This document shows positions 8,161 to 15,410 of a stretch of DNA of 30,248 nt, in pieces; position 1 is the first letter of the stretch; the number at the start of each line of letters is the position of its first letter. The stretch is from the NCBI GenBank assembly GCA_910587395.1, contig CAJULJ010000034.1, forward strand, positions 1-30,248, given 5' to 3'. Both the position numbers and the translations under genes were made by a program. The stretch is from an uncultured Oscillospiraceae bacterium (GTDB taxonomy: Bacteria; Bacillota; Clostridia; Oscillospirales; Oscillospiraceae). The notes under the pieces are model-generated. The model was given only the letters and a program-made list of their open reading frames with translations, was not told where the DNA came from and ran no database searches.

Positions 8161-9555
8161 ATGTCAAACAAGGCAATGAACGAAAAAAAGAGATCCGTGC
8201 AGTTCAACACGATCGTCATCGTATTCCTGCTGTCTATTGCAGTCGCTCTGCTGTCTTATGTCATCCCTGCCGGTCAGTTCGCCCGTGAAGTGGTGGACGG
8301 ACGCTCGTTGGTGATTCCAGGTTCCTTTGAATTCATTGAATCTACGCCCATCTCCTTCTGGCAGTTCTGGACCGACATTCCCAAGGCCTGGACGAACGGG
8401 GCCGGAAACATATGGATGATCCTGATTGTCAGCGCGATGGTCGCCGTGCTGGAGGCCACCGGGACGCTGGATGCCTTTTTGACTAAGGCCCTGCTCTCCT
8501 TGAAAGGCAAGGAAGAGCTGATGATCATTCTGATCGGGACCTTTTTCTCTCTGCTGGGCGCCACCGGTACCTTCCTGACACCCATCATTGCGGTGCTCCC
8601 CATCGGGGTAAAGGCGGCAAAGAAGATGGGATATGACGGTGTGGTCGGCTTTATGCTGACCTACGCCTGTACCGCCGCAGGCTTTGACGCGGGCATCATC
8701 AACATTTACTCCACCTCGATTGGACAGAGCATTGCCGGCCTGCCTCAGTTCTCCGGGATCGGCTGGCGGGTCGCGGAGCACGTGATCTTTTTGGCCATCA
8801 CGCTGCTCGCCACGATCCGCTATGGCCGCCGGGTGAAGGCCGACCCCTCCAAGAGTCTGATCCCCAACCACGTAAAGGAAAGCCTGGAGGATGAGCACCC
8901 TGAAACGGTTCAATTTTCGGTCCAACAGATCATCGTGGGAATCATTACGCTGGTGGGCTTTGGCGTCATGATTTTCGGTTCTCTGAAATTCGCCTGGGGC
9001 AATAATGAGATCTCCGCGCTGTTTTTCCTGCTGGCCGTGGTGATCGGTCTGGTCGGGGGCCTTGGTCCCAATAAGACCGCTGACGTATTCAGCGAGGGCA
9101 TCAAAAATACCGCAGTCATTTCTGTCATCATCGGTATGTCCCAGCTGGTGTCCCTGCTGATGAGCGACGCACACATCATGGACACCGTGGTCTATTACGT
9201 GTCCATGCCGATCATGTCCCTGGGACCCATACTGGGTGCGATTGCCCTGCTGGTGTTCAATCTGTTGTTCAACTTTTTCATTCCCAGCGCCACCGCTCAG
9301 TGCTATGTGGTCATGCCCATCCAGATCGGCATTGCCGACCTGGCCGGGATCAATCCCCAGGTGGCCATCGAGGCTTATAAGCTGGGCGACGCCATCACCA
9401 ATATGACCTGGCCGACGGTGCCGACCTTCATGGCCTGCCTCACCATGCTGAATATCCCCTATGATAAATGGCTGAAGTGGTCCTTCAAGTGGCTGATTTG
9501 CGGCATTGGCGGGGCCGGCGCCGTCATCATGATCCTCTGGCAGATATTGGGGTAA
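8161..9555 (+). CDS. YfcC/DcuC-family integral membrane carrier
   Basis: This is a hydrophobic protein of 464 residues with about a dozen membrane spans. Family landmarks are FNTIVIVFLLSIAVALLSYVIPAGQF at the start, with the YVIPAG element typical of the C4-dicarboxylate anaerobic carrier-like family PF03606. GATGTFLTPIIAVLPIG, DAGIINIYSTSIGQSIAGLP and, near the end, FNFFIPSATAQCYVVMPI and ITNMTWPT follow. Members transport dicarboxylates, basic amino acids or unknown peptides and conjugates. I chose the ATG at 8161 over the adjoining GTG at 8158, because GGGAGGAG lies seven bases upstream of it. The position directly after a dipeptidase suggests it imports the peptidase's substrate or exchanges it for a product. 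A strong hairpin terminator follows at 9600-9655. Confidence 0.88.
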   Translation: MSNKAMNEKKRSVQFNTIVIVFLLSIAVALLSYVIPAGQFAREVVDGRSLVIPGSFEFIESTPISFWQFWTDIPKAWTNGAGNIWMILIVSAMVAVLEATGTLDAFLTKALLSLKGKEELMIILIGTFFSLLGATGTFLTPIIAVLPIGVKAAKKMGYDGVVGFMLTYACTAAGFDAGIINIYSTSIGQSIAGLPQFSGIGWRVAEHVIFLAITLLATIRYGRRVKADPSKSLIPNHVKESLEDEHPETVQFSVQQIIVGIITLVGFGVMIFGSLKFAWGNNEISALFFLLAVVIGLVGGLGPNKTADVFSEGIKNTAVISVIIGMSQLVSLLMSDAHIMDTVVYYVSMPIMSLGPILGAIALLVFNLLFNFFIPSATAQCYVVMPIQIGIADLAGINPQVAIEAYKLGDAITNMTWPTVPTFMACLTMLNIPYDKWLKWSFKWLICGIGGAGAVIMILWQILG

Positions 9556-9599
9556 GCTCACGCCGTTGAGCTTGATCTTCGCTGACGGAATTTTGACAG

Positions 9600-9655
9600 G
9601 CGGACTGGGTTTTCGCGGCGTTGCGCCTATCGCAGGGGCCAGTCCGCTTGTTTTT
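9600..9655 (+). terminator. Intra-cluster rho-independent terminator or attenuator
   Basis: GCGGACTGG (9600-9608) pairs perfectly with CCAGTCCGC (9639-9647), with a 30-base GC-rich loop that can fold further. TTGTTTTT follows. It lies between the YfcC-type carrier and the APC permease. No obvious AT-rich promoter is visible between 9656 and 9716, so it is more likely a partial terminator that steps down expression of the distal genes than a complete stop. Confidence 0.75.
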
Positions 9656-9716
9656 CCGGAAAGGCCAGGATGCGCCGTGATTCCAGCCGGCTGAGCGGTA
9701 AAGGAGAACACATACT

Positions 9717-11111
9717 ATGGAAAATACAAAGCTGGGCAGGGAAATGAGCCCTGCCACGATTTGGGCGCTGGCGGTCGGCTCCATCATCGGGTTTGGATGC
9801 TTTATCCTCCCCCCTGATTTTCTGGAACGTGCCGGTACCTTGGGCTTTGTGCTCGGGATCTTGACCGGCGCCGCCGCCATGCTCGTGATCGGGAAAAATA
9901 TCAGCTTCATGGTGGAGCGCTTTCCCCTGGCCGGGGGACAGTTTACGTATGCCAGGAAGATCTTCGGCGCCACACATGGGTTTGTCTGCGGCTGGATGCT
10001 GATTTTGGGCTATATCAGCCTGATCGCCATGAACTCCACAGCCCTGGGAGTGCTGGCTGAGTATATCGCGCCGTCGCTGTTTCAGACCGGCTCCCTGTAC
10101 TGTGTGGCGGGATGGAACGTCTACCTTCCCCAGATCGTTCTGTCGGTATTTTTCATCGTGCTGTTCGGCCTTTTCAACTCAAGGGGCGGAAAAATCGCGG
10201 GCAAGCTCCAGGTGGGTATGGTCCTTCTGCTTATCGGCGCGGTGTTTCTGGTCCTGGCCGGTACGCTGCTCAGCCCCGGCGTATCTCTGTCCCATCTTTC
10301 GCCTGGCTTTGCCGAGGGAAAAGCTCCGTTTCAATGCGTTTTCTCTATCGTGGCAATGGTCCCATTCCTTTTTGTGGGGTTTGATACGGTCCCCCAGTCT
10401 GCCGAGGAGTTTTCTTTTTCTCCCAAAAAGACTTTTTCGCTGATTCTGGGCGCGATCTTTACCGGTGCGGTGATCTATATCGTGATCACTTTGTGCACTG
10501 CTCTCGTCTGGCCGTGGCAGGAGATGGTGGCGGCCCGCCACACCTGGGCCACCGGCACAGCGGTGTTCAATTCCCTTGGACCTGTCGGAGTGGGCGTTCT
10601 GGCCGCAGCCATCTGTATGGGCATCTGGACCGGGATGAACGGCTTTTATGTGGCCTCCAGCCGGCTGATGCTGGCGATGTCCCGGGAGAGGATGCTTCTC
10701 GCCTGGTTTGGGGAAGTTGATCCCAATACGCAGGTGCCCAACCACGCGATTTTGACGGTTATGATTATTTCTCTGATCGCGCCCTGGTTTGGACGGACGG
10801 CGATCAGCTGGGTGGTGGATATGTGTTCCTGCGGCACCATCATCGGTTATCTGTACACCTGTGCCGCCGCGTTTCATATATCCTGGACGGATCTGCGAAA
10901 GGGTCCGGCAGGCTCCCGAAAAAATGTGGTCATGGCGGCGGCCGGCGCGGTGCTCTCGGCGGGGATTCTGCTGCTGCTGCTGATCCCGGGAATGCCCGGC
11001 GCCATGGGAAAAGAGAGCTGGATGGCGTTTGCCGTCTGGATCCTCCTGGGCGTCATATTTTATCTCACCGTTGTCCGCCGCAGCCCAAAGCGGGAGACGC
11101 CGGAGGCCTGA
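9717..11111 (+). CDS. APC-superfamily amino acid permease
   Basis: This 464-residue polytopic membrane protein has about twelve spans. The first helix carries the unwound substrate-binding signature of APC transporters (ALAVGSIIGFGCFILPPDFL, equivalent to the GxIIGxGIF motif). A second landmark is VPFLFVGFDTVPQSAEEF in the TM6 region. FPLAGGQFTYARKIFG, with TM3 following, is also typical. The start is supported by AAAGGAG ten bases before the ATG. It would carry an amino acid, by proton symport or exchange. Within this cluster it could move the amino acid released by the Xaa-His dipeptidases or take up a related one. A tiny membrane protein gene follows 18 bases later and is probably co-translated. 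Confidence 0.9.
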   Translation: MENTKLGREMSPATIWALAVGSIIGFGCFILPPDFLERAGTLGFVLGILTGAAAMLVIGKNISFMVERFPLAGGQFTYARKIFGATHGFVCGWMLILGYISLIAMNSTALGVLAEYIAPSLFQTGSLYCVAGWNVYLPQIVLSVFFIVLFGLFNSRGGKIAGKLQVGMVLLLIGAVFLVLAGTLLSPGVSLSHLSPGFAEGKAPFQCVFSIVAMVPFLFVGFDTVPQSAEEFSFSPKKTFSLILGAIFTGAVIYIVITLCTALVWPWQEMVAARHTWATGTAVFNSLGPVGVGVLAAAICMGIWTGMNGFYVASSRLMLAMSRERMLLAWFGEVDPNTQVPNHAILTVMIISLIAPWFGRTAISWVVDMCSCGTIIGYLYTCAAAFHISWTDLRKGPAGSRKNVVMAAAGAVLSAGILLLLLIPGMPGAMGKESWMAFAVWILLGVIFYLTVVRRSPKRETPEA

Positions 11112-11129
11112 GAAAAGGAGCAAATACAT

Positions 11130-11381
11130 ATGGAGAGCCAGATTATGGTCCTTTTGCTCACCGCACTCCTTTTTGCGGTGATGGTCCAACGCCGGTTCAG
11201 CCCGAAGGTTCTGCTGATCAGCGCGGCGGCCGGCGCCCTGACTGTGACGGGTGAGATCCGGATAGGGATATTTCTGCTGTACGCCATGATTGATGGATTG
11301 ATTACCTTTATGTTGTGGTATATCCTCATCACCGGGATATTTCTGTTCATCGCGTTTTTCAGCCGCAGCAGAAAACAGTGA
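11130..11381 (+). CDS. Small membrane protein of unknown function
   Basis: This 83-residue protein consists almost entirely of two or three hydrophobic segments (about residues 4-14, 23-33 and 45-76, with LLYAMIDGLITFMLWYILI and GIFLFIAFF), ending in a basic tail RSRKQ. I do not recognise a family. GAAAAGGAG precedes the ATG at good spacing, and the gene begins 18 bases after the permease stop, so it is likely to be real and co-expressed. It could be an accessory subunit of the APC permease, as small membrane proteins sometimes are for larger transporters; this is inference only. Confidence 0.7.
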   Translation: MESQIMVLLLTALLFAVMVQRRFSPKVLLISAAAGALTVTGEIRIGIFLLYAMIDGLITFMLWYILITGIFLFIAFFSRSRKQ

Positions 11382-11390
11382 TTTTTTATA

Positions 11391-11446
11391 CCTGCATTCA
11401 TGGCCGAAATCCTGTATTCACGGTCAGCTGAGACCGTGAATACAGG
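11391..11446. repeat. Operator-like array: tandem half-site followed by a 15-bp perfect inverted repeat
   Basis: CCTGTATTCACGGTC (11411-11425) and GACCGTGAATACAGG (11432-11446) are perfect inverted repeats around a 6-base centre. Exactly 20 bases upstream of the first arm lies a third related half-site, CCTGCATTCATGGCC (11391-11405), 12 of 15 identical and in direct orientation. No T-run follows, so a terminator is unlikely. The site lies in the 103-bp gap before the EamA gene and fits binding of a dimeric regulator plus an accessory site. Confidence 0.75.
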
Positions 11447-11484
11447 TTCTGAAACGCCTGTTGGAAAAGGAAGCGTGAATTTGT

Positions 11485-12387
11485 ATGCAGAAACGTCTGT
11501 CCGGTTCTCTCCTGGTGGCCTTGGCCGCTTCGTTTTTTGGCTTGGCTCATGTGCTGGGCCCCATGACCTACGGCGCGGAGGGAAATAATGTATTCACGCT
11601 GCTGTTGCTTAACAATCTGTTTGCCCTCCCTGTGATGGCCGCCGCAATGAAGCTCTGCCATATCTCCTTTCGATGCAGCAGAAATGCGGTCCTTCCCCTG
11701 TTGGTGCTGGGGGCGCTTGGAACGGCAGGTACGTCCCTGTGTCTGAACGCCTCCTTCCTTTTTGCCGGGGTAGGCATCGGTACCATGCTGCACATGTCTT
11801 ATCTGGTGGTCGTGGAGCTGGCCGACGCCGTTTTGCTGCGTCAGCGCATCACGGCTGCCGTTGTGGTCACCTTGCTTATGATCGGTCTTGGGGTGTTTTT
11901 TCTGGCTTCCAGCGATCTGGGGGAGGGCAGCTCCTTGCCGGGCATTTTCCTTTCCCTGCTGTCAGGCTGTCTGTATGCTTTGTATTGGCTGGGCATCTCT
12001 CATACCGCTGCCCGGCAGGAGCATCCGATCCGGGTCCAATTTTATGCCTCGCTGATCGCTGCGGTTGTGCTGCTGATTTATGCCGTCGGTACGGACCAGC
12101 TGGCGGTGGCCTCCATGACTCGGCGTGCCTGGGTCCTGAACTTGGGGGCCTCGTTTTGCTCCAGTGTCTTGGGCTTTTTGCTGACTCAGATCGGCATCCG
12201 GCAGATCGGCGCCGCGGAAGCGGCCATTCTGGGCGCTCTGGAGCCTCTGACCAGTGTTGTGCTCGGCGCCGTGCTGCTTGGGGAAGCCCTCCCCGCCTTA
12301 AAGCTTCTGGGCTGCCTGTGTATTTTAGCCGGGATATTTATCAAACCGATCTCCCAATTGCTTCACCGGCCGGCCGCAAAAACTTGA
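11485..12387 (+). CDS. EamA/DMT-superfamily transporter
   Basis: This 300-residue protein has about ten membrane helices arranged as two EamA repeats. The first repeat begins GSLLVALAASFFGLAHVLGP. The second starts near residue 145 (GIFLSLLSGCLYALYWLGIS) and ends with the family landmark AAILGALEPLTSVVLGAVLLGEALPALKLLGCLCILAGIF. DMT proteins of this type usually export amino acids or other metabolites; direction and substrate are not visible. It follows the repeat array at 11391-11446 and ends 19 bases before the second dipeptidase, whose AGGAGG overlaps the short gap. The EamA-dipeptidase pair could form its own regulated unit. AAAAGGAAG precedes the chosen ATG. Confidence 0.88.
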   Translation: MQKRLSGSLLVALAASFFGLAHVLGPMTYGAEGNNVFTLLLLNNLFALPVMAAAMKLCHISFRCSRNAVLPLLVLGALGTAGTSLCLNASFLFAGVGIGTMLHMSYLVVVELADAVLLRQRITAAVVVTLLMIGLGVFFLASSDLGEGSSLPGIFLSLLSGCLYALYWLGISHTAARQEHPIRVQFYASLIAAVVLLIYAVGTDQLAVASMTRRAWVLNLGASFCSSVLGFLLTQIGIRQIGAAEAAILGALEPLTSVVLGAVLLGEALPALKLLGCLCILAGIFIKPISQLLHRPAAKT

Positions 12388-12406
12388 ACAGGAGGTTGCG
12401 CATACT

Positions 12407-13846
12407 ATGGACTATGTACTCAATCATGAAGGGAAGCCTTACGCCAGGCTTTTTGAAGAGATCTCCGCCATTCCCCGCGGCAGCTTTAAAGAGGGGCGGA
12501 TTGCCGACTTTGTCTGTGATTTTGCCCAAAACCTGGGCCTGCCATATACCCGGGACGCGGTCCACAACGTGGTGGTGTACAAGCCGGCGTCTCCCGGCTA
12601 TGAGGAGCACGAGACCGTGATGCTCCAGGGCCACATGGACATGATCTGGAGCAAACGGCCCGATGTTGACTTTGACTTTGAGACGCAGGGTATACGCCTG
12701 GTGGTAAAAGACGGCTTCCTCATGGCGGAGGGCACCACCTGCGGCTCCGATGACGGGGTGGCCGTCGCCTACATGCTCGCCGTCCTTCAGGACAGTTCGC
12801 TCAGGCATCCTCCTCTGGAGTGTGTGTTCACCACAGCGGAAGAGCCCGGCCTTTATGGCGTGCAGAACTTTGACTGTTCCCAGTTGAAAGCCAGAAAGTA
12901 TATCAACATGGACGGCAATCAGGAAGGGACCAGCCTGCTTGTGGCCGCTGGAGCGGCCAACGGACGCTTCTCCAAAAGCTTTAAGCGGGAGGAGGCGGAC
13001 GGGTGTGTACGGCTCGACATTCGGATTCATGGCCTGACGGGAGCTCATATCCAATTTCAGGAGCGCCAGCTGGCCAACGCCATCAAGGTGGTGGCGCGTA
13101 TCCTCTATTACATCCAAAAGAAGATACCCATTCGCCTTGTCAGTATCGACGGCGGAAGCATGACCACAATCCCGGTCTGCTGTACCGCCAAACTGGCTGT
13201 TGCGCCTGCGGATCTGGAGACTGCAAAGCAGATCGCACGCCAGGCGGCGGATGAGGTCCGGCTTGAGCACAAGCAGAGCGATCCGGGCCTGACGATGGAG
13301 CTGCTTGAGGTTCCCGGTACAGAGCCCGTCATGCCGGAAGAGGTGTCCCGAGCGGTGATCTCTCTGCTCCACCTCCTCCCGGCCGGACTGGCGGACCTCA
13401 GCCTGACGTTCCCCGGTCTGCCGATCTCATCCTTCTCGCTGGAAACCATCGACACCACACAGGATGGGATCACATGGTTCTACCGCCCTACCAGCGCCAT
13501 TACCTCAAAAATGCTGGACATGGATGAGCGGACCAGGATGCTGGCTGAGCTGTACGGCGTGGACTACACCGTGGAAAACTACTTTTACGGACACTGTGTG
13601 GAAGCCGGCAGCCCGCTTTACCAGATTTTCGATCAGGTCTGGTTTGAACAGAACGGAGAACATATCAGGCCAATCGGCGCACATTATGGAAACGAGATCG
13701 GGTTTTTCCTCCGCAATATGCCCTGGCTGGATATGATCCTGCTGGTTGCCACCCACTATCAGGCGCATACGCCCGAGGAAAAGCTGGATTTGGCCTCGTT
13801 TGACCGGTGTTACCGGTGCCTGATAGAGATATTGAGGCGGCTATGA
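12407..13846 (+). CDS. pepD: Xaa-His (beta-Ala-His) dipeptidase, M20C family, copy 2
   Basis: This is a second 479-residue PepD-type dipeptidase, clearly paralogous to the one at 6680: both open with V-LNHEG-P-AR-FEEIS-IPR. Metal and catalytic residues are kept: GHMDMI (His76, Asp78), CGSDDGVA (Asp116 region), TTAEEPGLYG (Glu145/Glu146), INMDGN (Asp169) and a C-terminal histidine in ATHYQAHTPEE. The lid motif reads LTGAHIQFQERQLAN, so GGHSG is changed more than in copy 1 and is about one residue shorter, although the histidine (His214) stays. This suggests a different substrate range. AGGAGG lies upstream of the ATG. It is the last gene of the train and is followed by a strong terminator at 13926-13970. 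Confidence 0.93.
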   Translation: MDYVLNHEGKPYARLFEEISAIPRGSFKEGRIADFVCDFAQNLGLPYTRDAVHNVVVYKPASPGYEEHETVMLQGHMDMIWSKRPDVDFDFETQGIRLVVKDGFLMAEGTTCGSDDGVAVAYMLAVLQDSSLRHPPLECVFTTAEEPGLYGVQNFDCSQLKARKYINMDGNQEGTSLLVAAGAANGRFSKSFKREEADGCVRLDIRIHGLTGAHIQFQERQLANAIKVVARILYYIQKKIPIRLVSIDGGSMTTIPVCCTAKLAVAPADLETAKQIARQAADEVRLEHKQSDPGLTMELLEVPGTEPVMPEEVSRAVISLLHLLPAGLADLSLTFPGLPISSFSLETIDTTQDGITWFYRPTSAITSKMLDMDERTRMLAELYGVDYTVENYFYGHCVEAGSPLYQIFDQVWFEQNGEHIRPIGAHYGNEIGFFLRNMPWLDMILLVATHYQAHTPEEKLDLASFDRCYRCLIEILRRL

Positions 13847-13925
13847 CACTAAATAGATCCCCTTTTTACGGACCCATGCAAACCATCCGCAGAGAATAGA
13901 ACCGCGCCGCCAGTTCGACAGGCTG

Positions 13926-13970
13926 ACAGCCGCCCGGACACACAAGATTGTGTATCCGGGCGGCTGTTTT
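13926..13970 (+). terminator. Strong rho-independent terminator of the peptidase/transporter train
   Basis: ACAGCCGCCCGGA (13926-13938) pairs perfectly with TCCGGGCGGCTGT (13955-13967). The stem extends through one mismatch into ACACA/TGTGT around the loop AGAT. A short T-tract TTTT follows. It lies 80 bases past the second dipeptidase and just before the convergent aldo/keto reductase gene. Confidence 0.88.
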
Positions 13971-14006
13971 ATCTCAGGAACGCCGCAGGCTGGACGGAGC
14001 GGCCCA

Positions 14007-15197
14007 TTAGCCGCGGTTGCGCCGGGCCTCCTCCTCCCGGTCCTTGCATACCTGGGCCCAGTCGGGGATTTTCTCAATGAACTGCGCCAATTCCTTCAGC
14101 GCCGCCGGAACATCGATGCCCTGCGGACAGGTCCGGGCGCACTTCCCGCAGGCGATACAGGCGGCGGGCCGTTTATCCTGCGGCAGAGCGTCAAACCGCA
14201 TCCGAACGCTGGAGCTGAGTGCGAACCGAGCCTCATTATACGCGGCGATCATGGCGGGGATGTCCAGGCCCACGGGACAACCGTCACAGCAGTAGCGGCA
14301 GGCGGTGCAGGGGACGGAATCCTTCATCCCCTCCGCCATCTCCAGCAGGGCGGTCCACTCCTCCTGGGTCAGCGGCCTGTCCTGGGTGAAGGTGGCAACA
14401 TTTTGCTCCATCTGCTCCATGCTGGACATGCCGCTGAGAATCATCTTCACGTTGGGCAGCCCCTGGAGGAATCGCAGCGCCCAGGCTGGGGCGCTTTCAT
14501 CCGGGCGGAGCCGGCGCAGCGCTTCCATCTGCCCCTCGGACAGGCTGGCCAGCCGCCCGCCCCGGATGGGCTCCATCACCCAGACGGGGATGCCTCGGTC
14601 AGTGAGCAGCTCATACTTCTCTCTGCCCTGCTGGAGGGTCCAGTCCAGATAGTTCAGCTGGAGCTGGCAGAATTCCATGTTGTCCCCGCAGTAATCCAAA
14701 AATTTCGTCAGGGTGGGCAGGCCGCCATGACAGGAGAAGCCCAGATGCTTGATGCGCCCCAGCCGCTTCTGCTCCACAAAGTAATCCAAGATGGCCCATT
14801 GAGGGTCCATATACACCTGGATGGAGTTTTCGTATACGTTGTGAAGCAGGTAGAAATCAAAATAATCCACTCCGCATTTTTCAAGCTGCTTCTCAAAAAT
14901 GGCGGCGGGGTCATAGCTGCTGGCAATCTGGTGGCCGGGATATTTGTCCGCCAAATACCAGCTCTCCCGGGGATGGCGGGCCAGGGAGCGTCCCACCACC
15001 CGCTCCGACAGACCGCCGTGGTAGGGGTGAGCGGTGTCGAAGTAGTTGACGCCGTGGGCCAGAGCGTAATCGATCATTTGATCTACCTGCGCCTCGTCGA
15101 TGGCTGTGGGCTGCGTCTGTCCGGGGAGCAAGGGCAGCCGCATGGTGCCGAAGCCCAGGCGGGACAGGGATGTACCTTGAAAATCATTGGTCAGCAT
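14007..15197 (-). CDS. Aldo/keto reductase with C-terminal 4Fe-4S binding domain
   Basis: This 396-residue protein belongs to the COG1453-type oxidoreductases. The aldo/keto reductase barrel (about residues 1-285) shows the catalytic tetrad in context: YFDTAHPYHGGLSERVVG (Asp and Tyr), YLADKYPG (Lys) and HLGFSCHGG (His). The C-terminal part has two cysteine clusters, CTACRYCCDGCPVGLDIP and CIACGKCARTCPQGIDVP, consistent with one or two 4Fe-4S centres. It may therefore couple carbonyl or flavin-type reduction to ferredoxin-like electron carriers in an anaerobe. I chose the ATG at 15197, because AGGAGG (15205-15210) lies seven bases upstream; an upstream in-frame ATG at 15215 has no comparable site. 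It is monocistronic here, with its own promoter. The substrate is unknown. Confidence 0.92.
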   Translation of the reverse strand: MLTNDFQGTSLSRLGFGTMRLPLLPGQTQPTAIDEAQVDQMIDYALAHGVNYFDTAHPYHGGLSERVVGRSLARHPRESWYLADKYPGHQIASSYDPAAIFEKQLEKCGVDYFDFYLLHNVYENSIQVYMDPQWAILDYFVEQKRLGRIKHLGFSCHGGLPTLTKFLDYCGDNMEFCQLQLNYLDWTLQQGREKYELLTDRGIPVWVMEPIRGGRLASLSEGQMEALRRLRPDESAPAWALRFLQGLPNVKMILSGMSSMEQMEQNVATFTQDRPLTQEEWTALLEMAEGMKDSVPCTACRYCCDGCPVGLDIPAMIAAYNEARFALSSSVRMRFDALPQDKRPAACIACGKCARTCPQGIDVPAALKELAQFIEKIPDWAQVCKDREEEARRNRG

Positions 15198-15226
15198 GGC
15201 GATTCCTCCTAACATGTCGTAGTGTC

Positions 15227-15255
15227 ATTATATTTTATCTGGAAAGATATATCAA
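15227..15255 (-). promoter_or_regulatory. Sigma-A promoter of the aldo/keto reductase gene
   Basis: On the minus strand, TTGATA (complement of 15250-15255) is followed by a 17-base spacer and a perfect TATAAT (complement of 15227-15232). This gives a near-consensus promoter about 30 bases from the chosen ATG and a very short leader. Confidence 0.75.
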
Positions 15256-15354
15256 GTGCCTATCTTACGACCTTCCCCGAATATTTTCCAGATTAATACC
15301 CAAAATCCGATATTTATTTCCAGTGAATGGAATATAAAAATTTTAGGAAATATA

Positions 15355-15383
15355 ATGACAAAGTTACTTTTTTGTGATAAAAT
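15355..15383 (+). promoter_or_regulatory. Sigma-A promoter of the hybrid histidine kinase gene
   Basis: ATGACA (15355-15360) is followed by 17 bases and TAAAAT (15378-15383), each five of six to consensus, in an AT-rich stretch. The expected start near 15390 gives a leader of about 20 bases before the ATG at 15411. An additional TATAAT lies at 15351-15356. Confidence 0.65.
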
Positions 15384-15410
15384 CCCTTATTTAGAGAGGG
15401 GCAATGCAGT

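Noticed and set aside
8164..9711. 515-residue minus-strand open frame opposite the YfcC carrier
   Set aside because: Composition rich in H, G, D and Q is typical of the antisense of a membrane-protein gene; the plus strand is clearly coding.
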